From NCBI GenBank assembly GCA_023105745.1, contig JALGQZ010000004.1:69429112-69493111 (forward strand): DNA of 64,000 bases. The letters are read 5' to 3'. The translations under genes and the position numbers were made by a program. Shown here piece by piece: positions 43,851 to 56,500 of the stretch (position 1 is its first letter; every line of letters starts with the position of its first letter). The notes below the pieces were generated by a model. The model worked only from the letters and a program-made list of their open reading frames with translations. It ran no database searches and was not told the origin of the DNA. The stretch comes from Austropuccinia psidii (taxonomy: Eukaryota; Basidiomycota; Pucciniomycetes; Pucciniales; Sphaerophragmiaceae).

Positions 43851-45465
43851 CTTGAGTCTTCAAGCTTCTTTAAAATCCCAAGGGCAATTTGATTTGAGTG
43901 TTGTACATTATCTTGTTAGTCCTTCATGTTGAGTGAGTCCTGAGTCCATAATTAATCCAGTGGGTCATCCTTCAGTCCATAAATCCTGACCAATGATTCT
44001 TGAATTCCAATTGAGTTTCATTCCAGAATCAAAGAAATTTCCAAGGTCTGGTGTTGTCCAAAGGTCAAACCATAAGGAACTCCTGCTTTTCTTCATAAAT
44101 AATCTTCTTCATTTTCAGTATTCTGAGTAATTGTCCTATGATAAGTTGCTTCCCAATTCTCTTGATATTTCTTAAAAATAATTTATGTCCTTTTTTTTTT
44201 TTTTTTTTTATTCCTGAATTATTCCTGTTATAAAGAAATGAAAAATAAAAAAATTGTAATAATAAGGTGATTTAAAATTGATTTTAATATTAATTTTTTT
44301 TGATATTTTTTAATAATATTTGTTTGGATGAGGCCCCCCTCTCCATTTAAAAATCTTGAGTTGGTTTTCAAATTTTGAAGAGGATATATCCTCATTCCCC
44401 CTAAACTTCCACTATATGGGATAGTGTAAGAAATAAGTTTACCCACCCCTTATTTTTTATAGTGATTTTGATGAGGATAAATAATGATACAGTAAATATA
44501 CATAATTTTATTTTAATGATGATTCAATAAATATATATTTTTTTTATTTTTTTTACTGTAAGTATAAAATACCCATTAACTGAGATATCTGAGTAAAAAT
44601 CAAATTTCAAAAGAAATGATCCTGAATCACAATCAAGATCATGGAACTGTTTGGTTTAAGGTGATAATTTGTGCCAATCAGTAAAAATTGGTGCTCTTGA
44701 GAGGTTTTATAATTAATATGACATAATTGAATGATCATAATTTGAGTCCTTTAATCATATAATGACCCTTATGATGCCACAACTCTTCCTTTTTGGAATC
44801 ATCATTGTGACTCAGACTTTATTTCAAGTCCATCCCCTTTATGGTTCAGATTTTCTGTTACCCATAAATGCATTTGAGTTGTTAAAAAAATATAAACAGT
44901 GAAATTGAAAATTTGTACAATTTTAAAAAACTCTTGTTTGATTTTGGGGGGCTTTTTCGAAATTCCTTTTGGAATAAATAGCACATTGAGGTGTTATTAA
45001 TATGTAAATTCCCCAAATTATGTAATCAATTTATGAGTTTTTAATATAAATAACTCCTTCAGAGTTCAATTAATGCCTTCATGGCACAAATACTTCTTCT
45101 TTTCAAACAAGGTTCAATCACTTTATTGTAATTGAAGAAATATTTCAAATAAATTGATCATTTTTTAAAAAATAATACTTGATGTAGAGTTGTTTTTTTT
45201 TTTTTCTAATTGTTATTATTGAGTTGAAAAATTAAGCCAAACTAATGGCTCTTGTTGTAATAGTAGGAAAAAGTATAATAGAATATTCTTGAGCTCATGA
45301 ATGGGATATGACCCTAATTCTTAGTGAAAATGAATAAATGAGTTTGAAATAAATAAAAAATAAAAAAAATATGTTCAGAACATTCAAGTCAGTAAATCTT
45401 TCTAATTCTTGTTTATAATGACATAAAATTAGAAAGTAGAAAAATAAAATAAAATAAAACCTCAG

Positions 45466-47394
45466 GTAGTTTATAGTCTTGCCTAGGACTTATCCTCCTT
45501 TTGTTGTCCTTGTCCAATATTTTATTTTTTTGTTAATATTTAAATATGGAGTTTATGGTCTTGCCAAGGACCATTTGTTTCTTTGCTTTGGTCCTTGTTG
45601 ATAATTTTAGTGATTTATTGTTGATGATTGAAGGGGCAGTTTATGGTCTTGCCAAGGACCATATCTTGTTTTTATTTTCTTTCTTCTTTGGTCCTTGATA
45701 ATTTGATTAGTGGACAGTTTATGGTCTTGCCAAGGACCATATCTTGTGCCCAGGCACCTGATTGTTGCACTTGGGGTTTCCTGGCATGTAATTTATCTTC
45801 AAAGCCAAGTTGTAGTTATCTTAAACAGTTTATAGTCTTATTGAGGACTCATCTTCATATTAAAAGGACATTTAAGCCTATTAAATAAGAGAAATATTTT
45901 ATTAATGTTGAATACCTGTGGAAGCCAAATCAAATATGTTAGTATAGTTATCATTCAAAATGAGAAAGCATAAAAGATAAAATAGCAGTTTAAAGCCTTG
46001 CTCAGGGCATTTATTTTGTCCTTCATAGCCCCCCCTTTTTTTTTTTTTTGTTTATAGCCCTGTAGCCATATCCAAATGTAAATATGTCAGTTTAATTTAA
46101 TATCAAATATAAAAAGAGCATGAGCAATAAAGTAAAAGAAGCAGTTTATAGCCATACTGAGGGCTCATTTGTATATTGAAGACTTTCTTAAATCATTAAA
46201 TATATATATATATATATACTATTTTTGTTTTGTTTTGAAATACTCCTGTATCAAAAATAGACAAATAATGTTAGCATTGATAAAGGAAACAAGAATAAAA
46301 TAATGAATAAAACCAAGCAGTTTTAAGCCATGCTGAGGGCTTTTCATTGTCCTTTATGGCCCTTTAGCATAAAAAATTAATAAAAAAATAATTCAATTAA
46401 AATAAGCAAACCCAGCAGTTTAAAGCCATGCTGAGGGCTCCTTTTTTTGTTTGTTTATTCCTTTTAAGGCCTTTGTAAAAAAAATCATCAGTAAATTTGC
46501 AGATATTGAAGAAAATCAAAAATAAATAAGCAGATTATTTATCTTCTTTTGTCAGTTCCATTCATTCAGTTTATTATTATTATTATTTATTTATTTTATT
46601 TTATTTTTTTTTTTTTTTAGAAAATGAACAAAATTAAAGACAAGAACCATCAGTTAAGCTTAATTTTAATAAAAATAGAAAATAAAAAATTAGACAGTTT
46701 AAAGTCTTGTTTAGGACTTTTATTGTTCTCATTATCACTATAGTAAATAATTTAAAATAGCTGTCAGTAAAGTCATAATAAAAGGAAAAAAACAAAATCA
46801 GTTATTATATTAAAAAAATGAAGCAAAAGAGAAATAAGCAGTTTTAAGTCATGCTGAGGACTTTTTATAGTTCTTTTGTAATCTTTGTTGTTGTTTTTTT
46901 TTCAGACCTGTAGCAATCCAAGATAGGAAATGTCAGATAAAGTCATAACTTATTAAAAAAAAGTAAAGACAAAACATCAGTTTTAAGCCTTGATGAGGGC
47001 ATTTTTTAATGTATTAACTGAAAATAAAAAAATGTTAGTAAATTAAAGGCCATTAAATGACAATTAGCCAACATTATCAAAAAAAACAAAAGAAAAGCAA
47101 AACAAGCAGTTTAAAGCCTTGCTGAGGGCTCCTTTTTTTTTATTTCCTTTAATTATTTCATATAACTAAAAAAAATACTGAAATTTCAGTAAAATAAAAA
47201 ATCAGTAATTAAAAACAACAAAATAAGTAATGAAATTGAGCAGTTTAATGCCTTGCTCAGGGCATTTTTTTTATACACTTTTTACAGCCCTGTAGCAGTA
47301 TCAAAAAAAAGAAACAGGTCAGCTTCATTTAATATTAATAAGAAAATGAAAAAATTCCAGAAGTTTAATGTCTTGCTGAGGACATTTATCTAAT

Positions 47395-47437
<43 letters not shown>

Positions 47438-49000
47438 AGAAGAACTTCTTTTTGTCAGCTCCAGTAATTCAATTTATTATTATTTTTTAATATTTTTTAG
47501 AAAATAGTTTCTTCAAAAGAAAACAAATCATTACTAAAACTCAAATTTGATTAATAGAAAATAAGAAATAAACAGTTTAAAGTCATGTCTAGGACTTTTG
47601 TTTTTTTTTTTTAAAAAAATTATTCTCTTGAGCTTATAAAGTCCTGAAATTGGTCCTAATGTTGATTACTGTTTTTCTACACTTTTTTCTTTTGTTTTTC
47701 ATTGAAATATACCTGTATGAAATTAAAAACATAATATTAGCATTCATAGAGGCAATATTATTAAAATAAAATTAAACCAAGCAGTTTTTAAGCCATGCTG
47801 AGGGCTCTTTTATCTTGTCCAAATTCCTTCAATCATTTCATTGAACTAAAAAACCAAAATTTCAGTGAATTAAATAATCAGTAATTAAAAAAACCTAAAT
47901 AATGAAAATTGAGCAGTTTAATGCCTTGCTAAGGGCATTTATAACTGTTTTGTATACCCTGTAGCCTAAAAAATAAACAAATTACTAGTAGCTAGACAGA
48001 AATAAAATCTAATAAGAAAGAATTATCATTTATAAAAAACACAAGCAGTTTAAAGCCTTGCTGAGGGCTTTTTTTATTTTCAGCTATCATTCTATAATAA
48101 AAAACATGGTTAGTCAACTAATTGAATCATAAAAAATAAAATAAGCAGGTTATAGCCATACTGAGGGCTCTTTTGTATATTGAAGACCTGTAGCACAGTT
48201 AAATGTGTCAGCTCCATTTTATATCCAAGATAAATTAAGCATGAAAAAAAGAAATAAGCAGTTTAAAGCCTTGCTGAGGGAATTTATTTTTTTATAGCCC
48301 TGTAGCACATAAAAAAAGAAATAAGTCAGCTTCAATTAATATTAATGAGAAAATGAAAAAAATTCCAGCAGTTTAATGTCTTGCTGAGGACATCTTTGTT
48401 ATTTTATAGTCCTTTTGTAATCTTTGTTGTTTTTCTTTATCAGACATGTAGCAATCCAAGATATGAAATGTCAGAGAAAGTCATAATTTTATAAAAAAGA
48501 GTAAAGACAAAACATCAGTTTTAAGCCTTGATGAGGGCATTTCCTTTATAAGTTTCAATTAGAAAATAAAATATAAAATATAAAATCAGCATAAAAAAAG
48601 CAAGATAGAAAGCTTCAAACCAGCAGTTTATAGCCATACTTAGGGCTCTTTTTGTATATTGATAACCTGTAGAATTTTGAAAAAATGATTTAGTATGATT
48701 TAAAAAATAAAATCAATTTAAATTAAAAAGTTTCAGCAGTTTAGTGTCTTGCTGAGGACATTTTTAATGTGTTTTTTCTGTCTAAGTCCTGTAGCAATTG
48801 AAGATAATAAATGTCAGATAAATTCATAATTTATAAAAAGAATAAAAAGAAAAATCATCAGTTTAAAGCCTTGATGAGGGCTTTTTTGTATATTGAAGAC
48901 CTGTAGCACAGTTAAATGTGTCAGCTCCATTTTATATCCAAGATAAATTAAGCATGAAAAAAAGAAATAAGCAGTTCAAAGCCTTGCTGAGGGCATTTTT
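45466..49000. repeat. Degenerate array of about 27 small hairpin motifs
   Basis: A unit of roughly 80-170 bp contains CAGTTTAAAGCC-TTGCTGAGGGC (or GTC...GAC variants), a T-rich tract, often CCTGTAGCA and then TGTCAG, with A-rich filler. Inverted arms around the four-base loop are kept while their sequence changes: ATGTC/GACAT at 47368-47385, ATGCC/GGCAT at 47248-47265, AAGTC/GACTT at 46846-46863, TATGGTC/GACCATA at 45642-45663. Filler is not conserved. Function unknown. Confidence 0.85.
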
Positions 49001-49189
49001 CTGTTTTTTATAGCCTTTTTTTTTTTTAATTCTAATTTTATATTTATAATTTTTTTTTGTTAAAAAGTATCATCAGTAAGCTTAAAGATATTTAATAAAA
49101 AATAAATAAACAGATTATCTATATTCTTTTGTCAGTTCCATTAGTTGATTATTATTTTTTTGTTTTTTTTATTTATTAATCAGAACTTT

Positions 49190-51350
49190 CTTAACTAAAG
49201 ATTCCAGGATGGTTTTGAGTGGCTTAATTAGTCGTGTTAGTGCTTATATACCCCTTATGGGGCTTATAATGTTGTCGGGCAAGTGAGGTTTCGTTGTTGA
49301 GAGGGCTAGAACAATCTTTTATCACTTAAGACCAGTTCATGTGGCTGATTTGGAGCTATAATGCACTCTGAATTTCCCTGTAAGGCTCCAAAACTCATTG
49401 GGAAGTTGTATTTGGGCTATTACAGGTGATATTACACCTTTACAATGCTTAGAAGGAAGTCGCATCACTGGATTTTCTAGTTGAGTCGTGTCAGTAGTTG
49501 TGGTTTATTAGAGTGGACCCTCATGGTCTACTGAGGTGTTTCTCTGATTACTGCGATGTTCAAATCATTTCAAGGAAATGAATGGGGTGTTCCAAAACTG
49601 GTTGGGCTGGTTTAATTTTAGTTGGTATAGCTCAGGGCTGGTTTCCAGGTTCCTGAAAGTATTTGTTGCCTCGCAAGCTGTCAAAACACCTCTTGGGAGG
49701 TATTAACCCTCAAGAGGTACATTTTGTGATCATAACATAATTGATTGGTAGTCGTAGGAAAAAAAAGTAAGTAAGAACACACCACTGTTATGATAGTACT
49801 GTACAGTACTGTACAGCTATCCTGCAGTCCATTGTGACATTGTGTTTTCTTTTCTTTGTTCTTCTACCACGCCAAGGCAGTAGAGCTACCTGAAACATCG
49901 GACATGGTACAGTACTGTGCTTGTTTTGGGTGATAAAGTTAAGCTGAAATCTTCCATGGCTTGGCGTTGTATTCTATATTTGTTGTTAATTAGTCTGGCA
50001 TTCGGTTTTAATCGCATAAGTAATTCTTTTTGTGTCCCCGCTCTCTTTTACACATGTTGAGAGCATTCAAAAAAAAGTATTCTTGTCACGTCATTAGCAG
50101 TGTACTGTACTTTAGCAGAGGCTGCCATTAATGCCGTCGGAGGAGTTTTTGAATTAGCCATCATGGGCTGTATTTCTGTATGTTTCTTGGCTTTTTATTG
50201 ATAATATGAGGCAAAAGGTGTTAGTAAGGTCGTGATACAGGTATAAATGGCCTGGAAATCGGATTTGATCACCGCCTTTTCTTTCTAAACTGCGCTCTAG
50301 TTGAAATACTAATATCATCACAAAAGCAAATTTAAAGTAGCTGTCCCCTGCTCGGCTTCCTCGGCTGTCGACTAGCTCCATTTCTTATAAGACTGCATGC
50401 AGCGATTGAGTGCAGTGTTTGCTACAAAAGTGCCCATACAAGGTCCTCCAAAAGCATGCAGATTTTAGAGCGCTGCCGTCTATGTGGGTGTTTGGTGATG
50501 AGATCTGCTCCAATTGTTGTGATTGTACAGTACTATGCTGGTGATCGAGATGCAGTGCATTGCATCGGGATCCTAATGATGGCAGCTGAGATTAGTCCAT
50601 GAGCTACATCCGGATAAGAAGCAGGATTTAGTTTGGTCGTGATTGAGATTGTATAAGCCCTGTTGGAAGATGACACTGCTTTAATCGTCATCTGATTCAT
50701 TTTGGTGCTAAAGTATATTCAGGTCTTGGATTTGTCTTTCTTTAGCTCTATGCACTTGGTGAGGCCTATCAATCTCCGTTTGAAGCCAGCTTCAGGGTGT
50801 AGGAAGCTGTTTACTATAAATACCCCCCTCTCCGGTCCAGATTGTCCCTCTTTTCGCCTTTTATTTTTTTTTTTTAAACCCAAAAAGCAAAAATAAAAAA
50901 TAAAAAATAATTAATAGAAGCATGCATGACTTTTTGAGAAAAAAATGAAATAAAAAAGAGAATTGATATAAGCGTGATTTTTTTAAAAAAAGAAATGAAT
51001 AAATAAGTTTCATTTTGGAGCTGGCTACATCTCAAGCCCCCATTTCGTTTTTTTATTTTGTAGGTCAAGTTTTTGTCGGGTTTGGTCTCTGAATTTATAT
51101 CAACCCTTCTCTAGGCCTTGGACTTATTTTTGGTGGGATATCTTGTTAAAACATTATTCTTCCATACTGAATGCTGCCTTGAAATACTATGAGTCGTGTA
51201 CAGTAATTTCAAATGATAGAGTGTTCTTCTAGGTTTAATATGGGTTATGATGTTTTGTTGATGTCTGCAGGAGTGCTTCAATCAGCATTTATTTTTGGTG
51301 GTTTCATCCATGCTTCGTCCTAATTCTTTATAATCATTTATAATTATCTA
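49190..51350. other. Less AT-rich island of unknown origin inside the G spacer
   Basis: About 2.2 kb that by eye has higher GC and none of the hairpin motifs. Contains palindromic GTACAGTACTGTAC at about 49797-49815 and further TACTGTAC copies (near 49910, 50105, 50525). A promoter-like CTATAAATAC at about 50814 is followed by a pyrimidine-rich CTCTCCGGTCC and TTGTCCCTC on the plus strand. No trusted ORF, no LTR ends or TIRs recognised. Could be captured host sequence or an unrelated insertion. Confidence 0.5.
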
Positions 51351-52075
51351 GCTCCTTATTGATTTAAGAAATAAATTAATTCAAATTAGCTGAACTCAAA
51401 AAAAGAAAATTATCTTATTGTTCTTGTTTGAACTTATTCAAGAAATTAAAAGTTAAATAGAACAAAACAAAAAAAATTATCTATATTAACATTCAATTCA
51501 ATAAATAATTAAATTTGATCCAATTTTGAGATAAAAACAAAATAAATAATAAAGACAATAAGGATGAAGAAAACATAAGGTTCTTAATTTAATTCTTTAT
51601 GAAACATTCTCTTGACTATATTCTATAACCTGGAAAATATCAAGAGGGTGGTTTCTTTTTTTTTTAAAGGAAATGTAAGGTTTTCTTTTTTTTTAAATTT
51701 ATCACTTGATAATATGAAATAAATTGAAACTAATTGTTTTTTTTTTTCCTTGGTTTTCATTTAGAATCAATAAAGATAATTATTTATATATATATATTTG
51801 ATCTTGACAAAAATAAATAAATGTAATTATAAAACTTCTTCAATATCAAGTAGGTTTATATTTTATTTCTTCATTCTAAGCTTATATGAATGGAAGCTTT
51901 TTTTTTTTTTAATTAATTTTTTTTTCTTAGGTTGATTATTGAAAGAAATAATAAAATGAAATAAGAATAAAATAATAAATATAACAAATAAATAATAATA
52001 ATATTAATGAAAATAGGATGGAGAAAAGAAATAGGGACTTAGCAGGTGGGATTTGTTTCTTTGAATTCTATTCCT
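51351..52075. other. AT-rich sequence, nothing recognised
   Basis: Poly-A/T runs and short repeats of AAATAAT type; no ORF. Confidence 0.5.
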
Positions 52076-52753
52076 TCAACCAAATATTTCCTTCACTAAT
52101 TCCTGTTTGATAAATTTTCCTCCCCTCCATTTTTTCCTTTTGAGAGCTTTAAACAGGTATTCTTGACAGAAAGAGTCCCACTCTTCTGTGTTAAATTTAG
52201 TTGCACCACTCTTAAGACTGAGGATTGCTGGTATGAGTGTTTCCTCCCAGTGACAATCCCATATGGTATTTTTTACAATATAATTTCCTGAGATTTTGCT
52301 AATTGTCCCATTTTTAATTTGAAAATCCTGGAGGTTGAACCAGTCTTGGAATTCCCAGGTTCTCCAAAATAATGATTTCCTGAGGTGTTAATCCATGTTG
52401 AATATTTCATTCCAGTATTGATTTCCAAGGTTGCCATCAATTCCATCCCAGGTCAGTAACTCTAAAAATTCATATTTTGTAAGTTTGAATACAGGTAATT
52501 CTTTCCATGGATGAGATGTGACATTTTCTGATGGTGATTCTTCTTTTTCAAAGATGTCCTCAAACTAAATGTATGGAAGGACTATGGTGGAAATATCAGG
52601 ACAGGGTTCTGGTTTTATTTTCAAGAACCAGTAAGGATTTTCATCTATTTCTTGTTGATTAATGTAATTGGCCCAGACTTTTTTTTCTTCTATCCAGCTG
52701 ATATCTGTGTTCATTGACCAGGTATTTTCTTCAGGTAATGGCCATGATTCCAT
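52076..52753 (-). pseudogene. Element G accessory ORF 3: diverged copy of the Gag C-terminal domain
   Basis: 226 codons from ATG 52753 to TGA 52076 with two internal stops (TAG 52565-52567 and TAA near 52389). Translation aligns by eye with the last 130 residues of the long gag-protease: shared order LPYI-FEDI, LLT-GI-GNL-NQ-W-IF, a W-rich stretch (WEFQDWFNLQ against WAQWYLGLNG), then a YI block and a C-terminal basic helix (EYLFKALKRKKW). It therefore looks like a duplicated domain that became a separate small gene and then decayed. Function of the domain unknown. Confidence 0.6.
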
Positions 52754-52888
52754 TTTTGTAGGATTTTGGTGGAGTTTGAATTATTAAGGGGTAATAATAT
52801 TAATTTATTTATTAAAATAGTTTGAGGGTAGGTTTATTGGGTTTTGGATGGTAATTTTGGGTAAGAACTTGGGTATTCCTCTTTTATA

Positions 52889-52907
52889 AGGCAGGAGGTC
52901 ACTGCCT
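52889..52907. repeat. Hairpin repeat GGCAG-GAGGTCA-CTGCC, copy 1
   Basis: AGGCAGGAGGTCACTGCCT, perfect 6-bp stem, 7-nt loop, preceded by TCCTCTTTTATA. Lies between accessory ORFs 2 and 3. Confidence 0.75.
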
Positions 52908-52975
52908 AATGGTTTATGATTTGGGTGAGTGAAATGGTGATTTTGATTGATAAGAATGAATTTTCCTCTTTGATA

Positions 52976-52994
52976 AGGCAGGAGGTCACTGCCT
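52976..52994. repeat. Hairpin repeat GGCAG-GAGGTCA-CTGCC, copy 2
   Basis: Identical hairpin to copy 1, preceded by TCCTCTTTGATA. Confidence 0.75.
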
Positions 52995-52999
52995 AGTGA

Positions 53000-53335
53000 T
53001 TAATTAAATTTGAATCTGACTTTTTTCTTTGATTTTTGATTTTTAGAGCTGTTATGTGACTTCAAGATGGGCCTTGATGGTTTGAAATTTAATTGTTCCA
53101 TTAATTCTTGAGTAATTTGATCATTGGTTTTGTCAGAAACCTCTAAAAATTTCAGCAATTCCTTGATTTCTTCAATTTCTTGTTTTCTTGATATTGATGA
53201 AGTATTCTTGAAGTGCCAAAGGTTTTCTTTATTGAAATCTTCATCTTCTGGTGACCAATGAAGTTATTCATTGATAATTGGGTCTTCTTTGATTAATTCT
53301 TCCCCATAGGATCCAAAAGTTGGTGAATTGGCCAT
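53000..53335 (-). pseudogene. Element G accessory ORF 2 (small, one internal stop)
   Basis: 112 codons from ATG 53335 (MANSPTFGSYGEELIKEDP) to TAA 53000-53002, with one internal TAA near 53263. Ends in KSKKKVRFKFN; a similar KPKKKKVRF motif occurs in the Gag C-terminal extension, so it may also be a diverged duplicate. Middle part charged and helical. No known domain. Confidence 0.45.
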
Positions 53336-53416
53336 GGTGAAGGTAATTGTTTTTGTTTTTGTTTTTGATTATTTAGTTCAATAATAATATTTTGTTGATG
53401 AATTTCTTCTTTGTTA

Positions 53417-53436
53417 AGGCAGGAAGTCACTGCCCT
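53417..53436. repeat. Hairpin repeat GGCAG-GAAGTCA-CTGCC, copy 3
   Basis: Same hairpin with one loop change, preceded by TTCTTCTTTGTTA, between the gag stop and accessory ORF 2. Confidence 0.7.
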
Positions 53437-53532
53437 ATAGAGAAAAAAATGAAATAATAAAAACTAATGATACATTTTATGGGTGATACTGATACATTTT
53501 AGAGAAAATAAATCTTGATTTTGTTGGTTTAT

Positions 53533-56500
53533 TTAAAGTTGAGCTCCCCCAAGTGGGAAAGGTGAGTGTCTGTTGAGTAACCTGGCCAAAATCAGGTCTT
53601 TGAGGGCTTCCACAAAGTTATTTCTTTCCTCAATTTCTGGTTCTGATGGAAATTCTGACCACCATAAGTCTTCATCAATGAATATATATCCATCTCCAAC
53701 CCATTTCAGTCTTCCAGTTTGATATGTTGATCCATTTAATCCAAGGTACCACTGGGCCCAAATTTGGTTGAAGTAAAGTCCTCTTCTTGGTAGTGTGGCT
53801 ATTTCAAATATTTTGTCCCAGAATTGATTTTCAAGGTTACCTTTAATTCCTTCTTCAGTTAATAAATCTAAGAATTGGATATTGTTCAAGTTTGATCCTG
53901 GAAGGTGACATAAGTATTTGTCTTCACAGAAACTTTCTTGAGCTTCATCTCCATAAATATCTTCAAAAGTTATATATGGCAAGTAAATGTAGTTGTATTC
54001 ATTTTCTAGGATGGATTCTGTTTCTTCATCTTCATTGGGAGGTTGCTGGATAAATTCAGGGTTTTCCAGTTGCCATTCATAAGGTTCTTCTTGGTTGTTC
54101 AATGGTCTGTCCAAGAAGTTGATATGGTATATGTCTTTTAAATTTTTGTCTCTTTCTTCCATAATTATGAGGTCTTTTTCAATGTCATTTATAATTTCTT
54201 CATCTGAGAGCTCATGATGCTCACTAAATCTGACTTTCTTCTTTTTGGGTTTAGGTTTGAAAGGGTTTCCATGTATTTTCTCATTTCCATCTACTAAAAT
54301 CTGGAAAGTTTCTTCATTATTGTTAATTGGCTTATAACTTATATTGGGTAATTCATCTTCAGAGGTTGAGTCTTCAAGCTGTCTTTTGAGGTTGTTTGGC
54401 CATTGGGTATTTTGTAAATCTTGACCAAATTCATCACTTTTTGGAGATATGGATAACTCTTGGGTCTTCTGGGTTAAATTGATTATGGTATTGTCTCTTT
54501 TTGCATTTTGAAACTTCTTTCCTGGGTTATTTCTGACCAATGTTGCCATATTGCATAACTCCATTCCTCTAGGTGGTCCAGTTTGCCATCCAAGTGCTTG
54601 AGGTTTGCATATTGGCATGCATAATCTTCTTCCATCAGGTTCTTGATAGCTTAGTATTTCACCTTGTTTATGGGAGAATTCTAGTCTGATATTGTTGTCT
54701 GCCAAGAAAGGTCTTCCAAGTACTGTATGGACAGATCCTTTTGCAATAAAAAAGTGTATTTGAGTTTCTTCACCTGAAGCCAAAATGATTGGAGTAAATT
54801 CTGAAAGTGCAACCAATGAAGTGGTATGGCCTCCAATTCCTCTAAGTTTCATGTTAAGATTTCTTGTTGTGAGTGAAGCTTTGATTGCTATTTCTTCTGG
54901 TATAATGTTGAGTTCTGCCCCAGTGTTCACTAATGCTCTGATAGGATATTCTTCCTTTCCAATAAAGATTTCCATAAATCCCAAAGGACAAGCATAATGA
55001 ATCTTGGGCTTTGGTATTTCTTTGAATCCAAATGTTAATAGTCTTTCTTGAAGATCCATTGAGTTGAGTGATTTAATTTTTTCCTTGTCTTTTTCTGATA
55101 ATTCTTGTAATTTATGGACAAAATTTGGTGACATCCTCAAAATTTCTTCAATGGTGAGGTTGATCTTTTGTTGCATTATTTTCTTAATAATTTTTTCAAT
55201 TTCCAATTTAGTTTCAGCTTGTTTCTTCTGAGGTTTTCTGACTGTCTTTTCTTTTGGACTGTCTTCATCTTCATTTTTATTGGCAATATTTTCAATTTCC
55301 TCCTCAGGTTGGTCTGGTTTTGGAATATTTGAATTTTGAAATTTGGTGGGAATTATTACTCTTTCCTCTTCTTTTTCTTCTTCAATGTAAGCTCCTGGAA
55401 GAGCTGTTTTCTTCTTTGGCTCTTGATTTTGGGATTGTCTTTCCATTCTTTGCTTGGTCTGCCTTAGTCCAATGTGTGATTCAAAAGGGTCATTGGCTGA
55501 GGAAATGGTAGGTGGTTTCCAGTTTGACCAATCTTCAACATGAGCAATTGAGGTTATTTTATCTTCTGATTTCTTTTCAGTGGGCTTAACCTCTTCTTCT
55601 GGTTTTGGTTTTACAGTAGTTATATCCATAAATTTCTTGTTGAGTTCTGCTGGTTCTTTTGCAAAGGCCCTGACTATGTCTTTGGCACTTTCATTTCCTT
55701 CCATAGGTACTCTCTGATAGTTGGGGAAGAGGTAAGATGCTCCTTGGGTTCTGACAATTCTTCTGTCCAAATCTTCAGCAAGGTGAGTGCATCTAGTTGC
55801 TGAATGTCCTTCTTCCTTGCAGTAAGCACATTTCATTGGTGGTCTTGGAGCCATTTGAGCTGGTATGTATGGTTGATAACTGGATGAAAATGGTGGTAAG
55901 GGATTCCTTTGCCTGTATGGCTGATTATTTTGAGGTAACCTTTGCTCTTGATCATTATTCCAGTTCCTTCTTGGTGGGTTAACTGCTTCTGAAAGGGTTT
56001 TGAGTTGATTTAAAACTTCTTTGACAGATTCTTTTCCCTCATTTCTTGGTTGAGGCTCTGGTTGTGGAGGATTTTTGATCTTTTGGGTGAGTTCTTTTAC
56101 TTGTTTTAAAACTTCATCCCAGCTTTCATCCTCAAATCTTGTTTTCTTTTCTGGAGGTTTTGGTTTAGAAAATTCTTTTTGTTGAATAAGTACCTTGGCC
56201 TCCAAGTCCTGTTCAATGTATAATTTCAAAATATCCAGTCTTGGAATGATGTAACCTCCATCCAAGGCTTGAACCATAGCTCTGTCTTTAATCATTTCTT
56301 TGTAAATTGATTCTTGAACACTAGTGGAAAGGCTGGCCAATATTTCCTGGTTATGATTGATATCACCTTGGATATATTGGTATCTTTTGAGGTAAGTGAT
56401 GATTGCTTCATATTGCCCAATGAATTTTCTGTATTGGGTCATATTTCTTATTCCACCTTCTTGTTGAGTTTTTGTGAATAATTCAGTGATTGAGGATAAT

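Larger units (their letters stand above)
43248..52075. other. Non-coding spacer of element G between pol and accessory ORFs (8.8 kb)
   Basis: No ORF above about 115 codons and none with plausible composition. Composed of AT-rich sequence with homopolymer runs (44197-44219, 47395-47433), the hairpin array (45466-49000), a less AT-rich island (49190-51350) and AT-rich sequence. Pol has its own ATG at 43241, so it must be reached by splicing, a second promoter or not at all. Confidence 0.8.

Noticed and set aside
45466..49000. CRISPR array
   Set aside because: The motif is degenerate, spacing ranges widely, the filler is AT-rich low complexity and the context is a eukaryotic retroelement.
50154..50381. 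75-codon minus-strand ORF starting MELVDSRGSRAGDS
   Set aside because: Short, no recognisable domain, in an otherwise non-coding island; chance ORF is the simpler reading.
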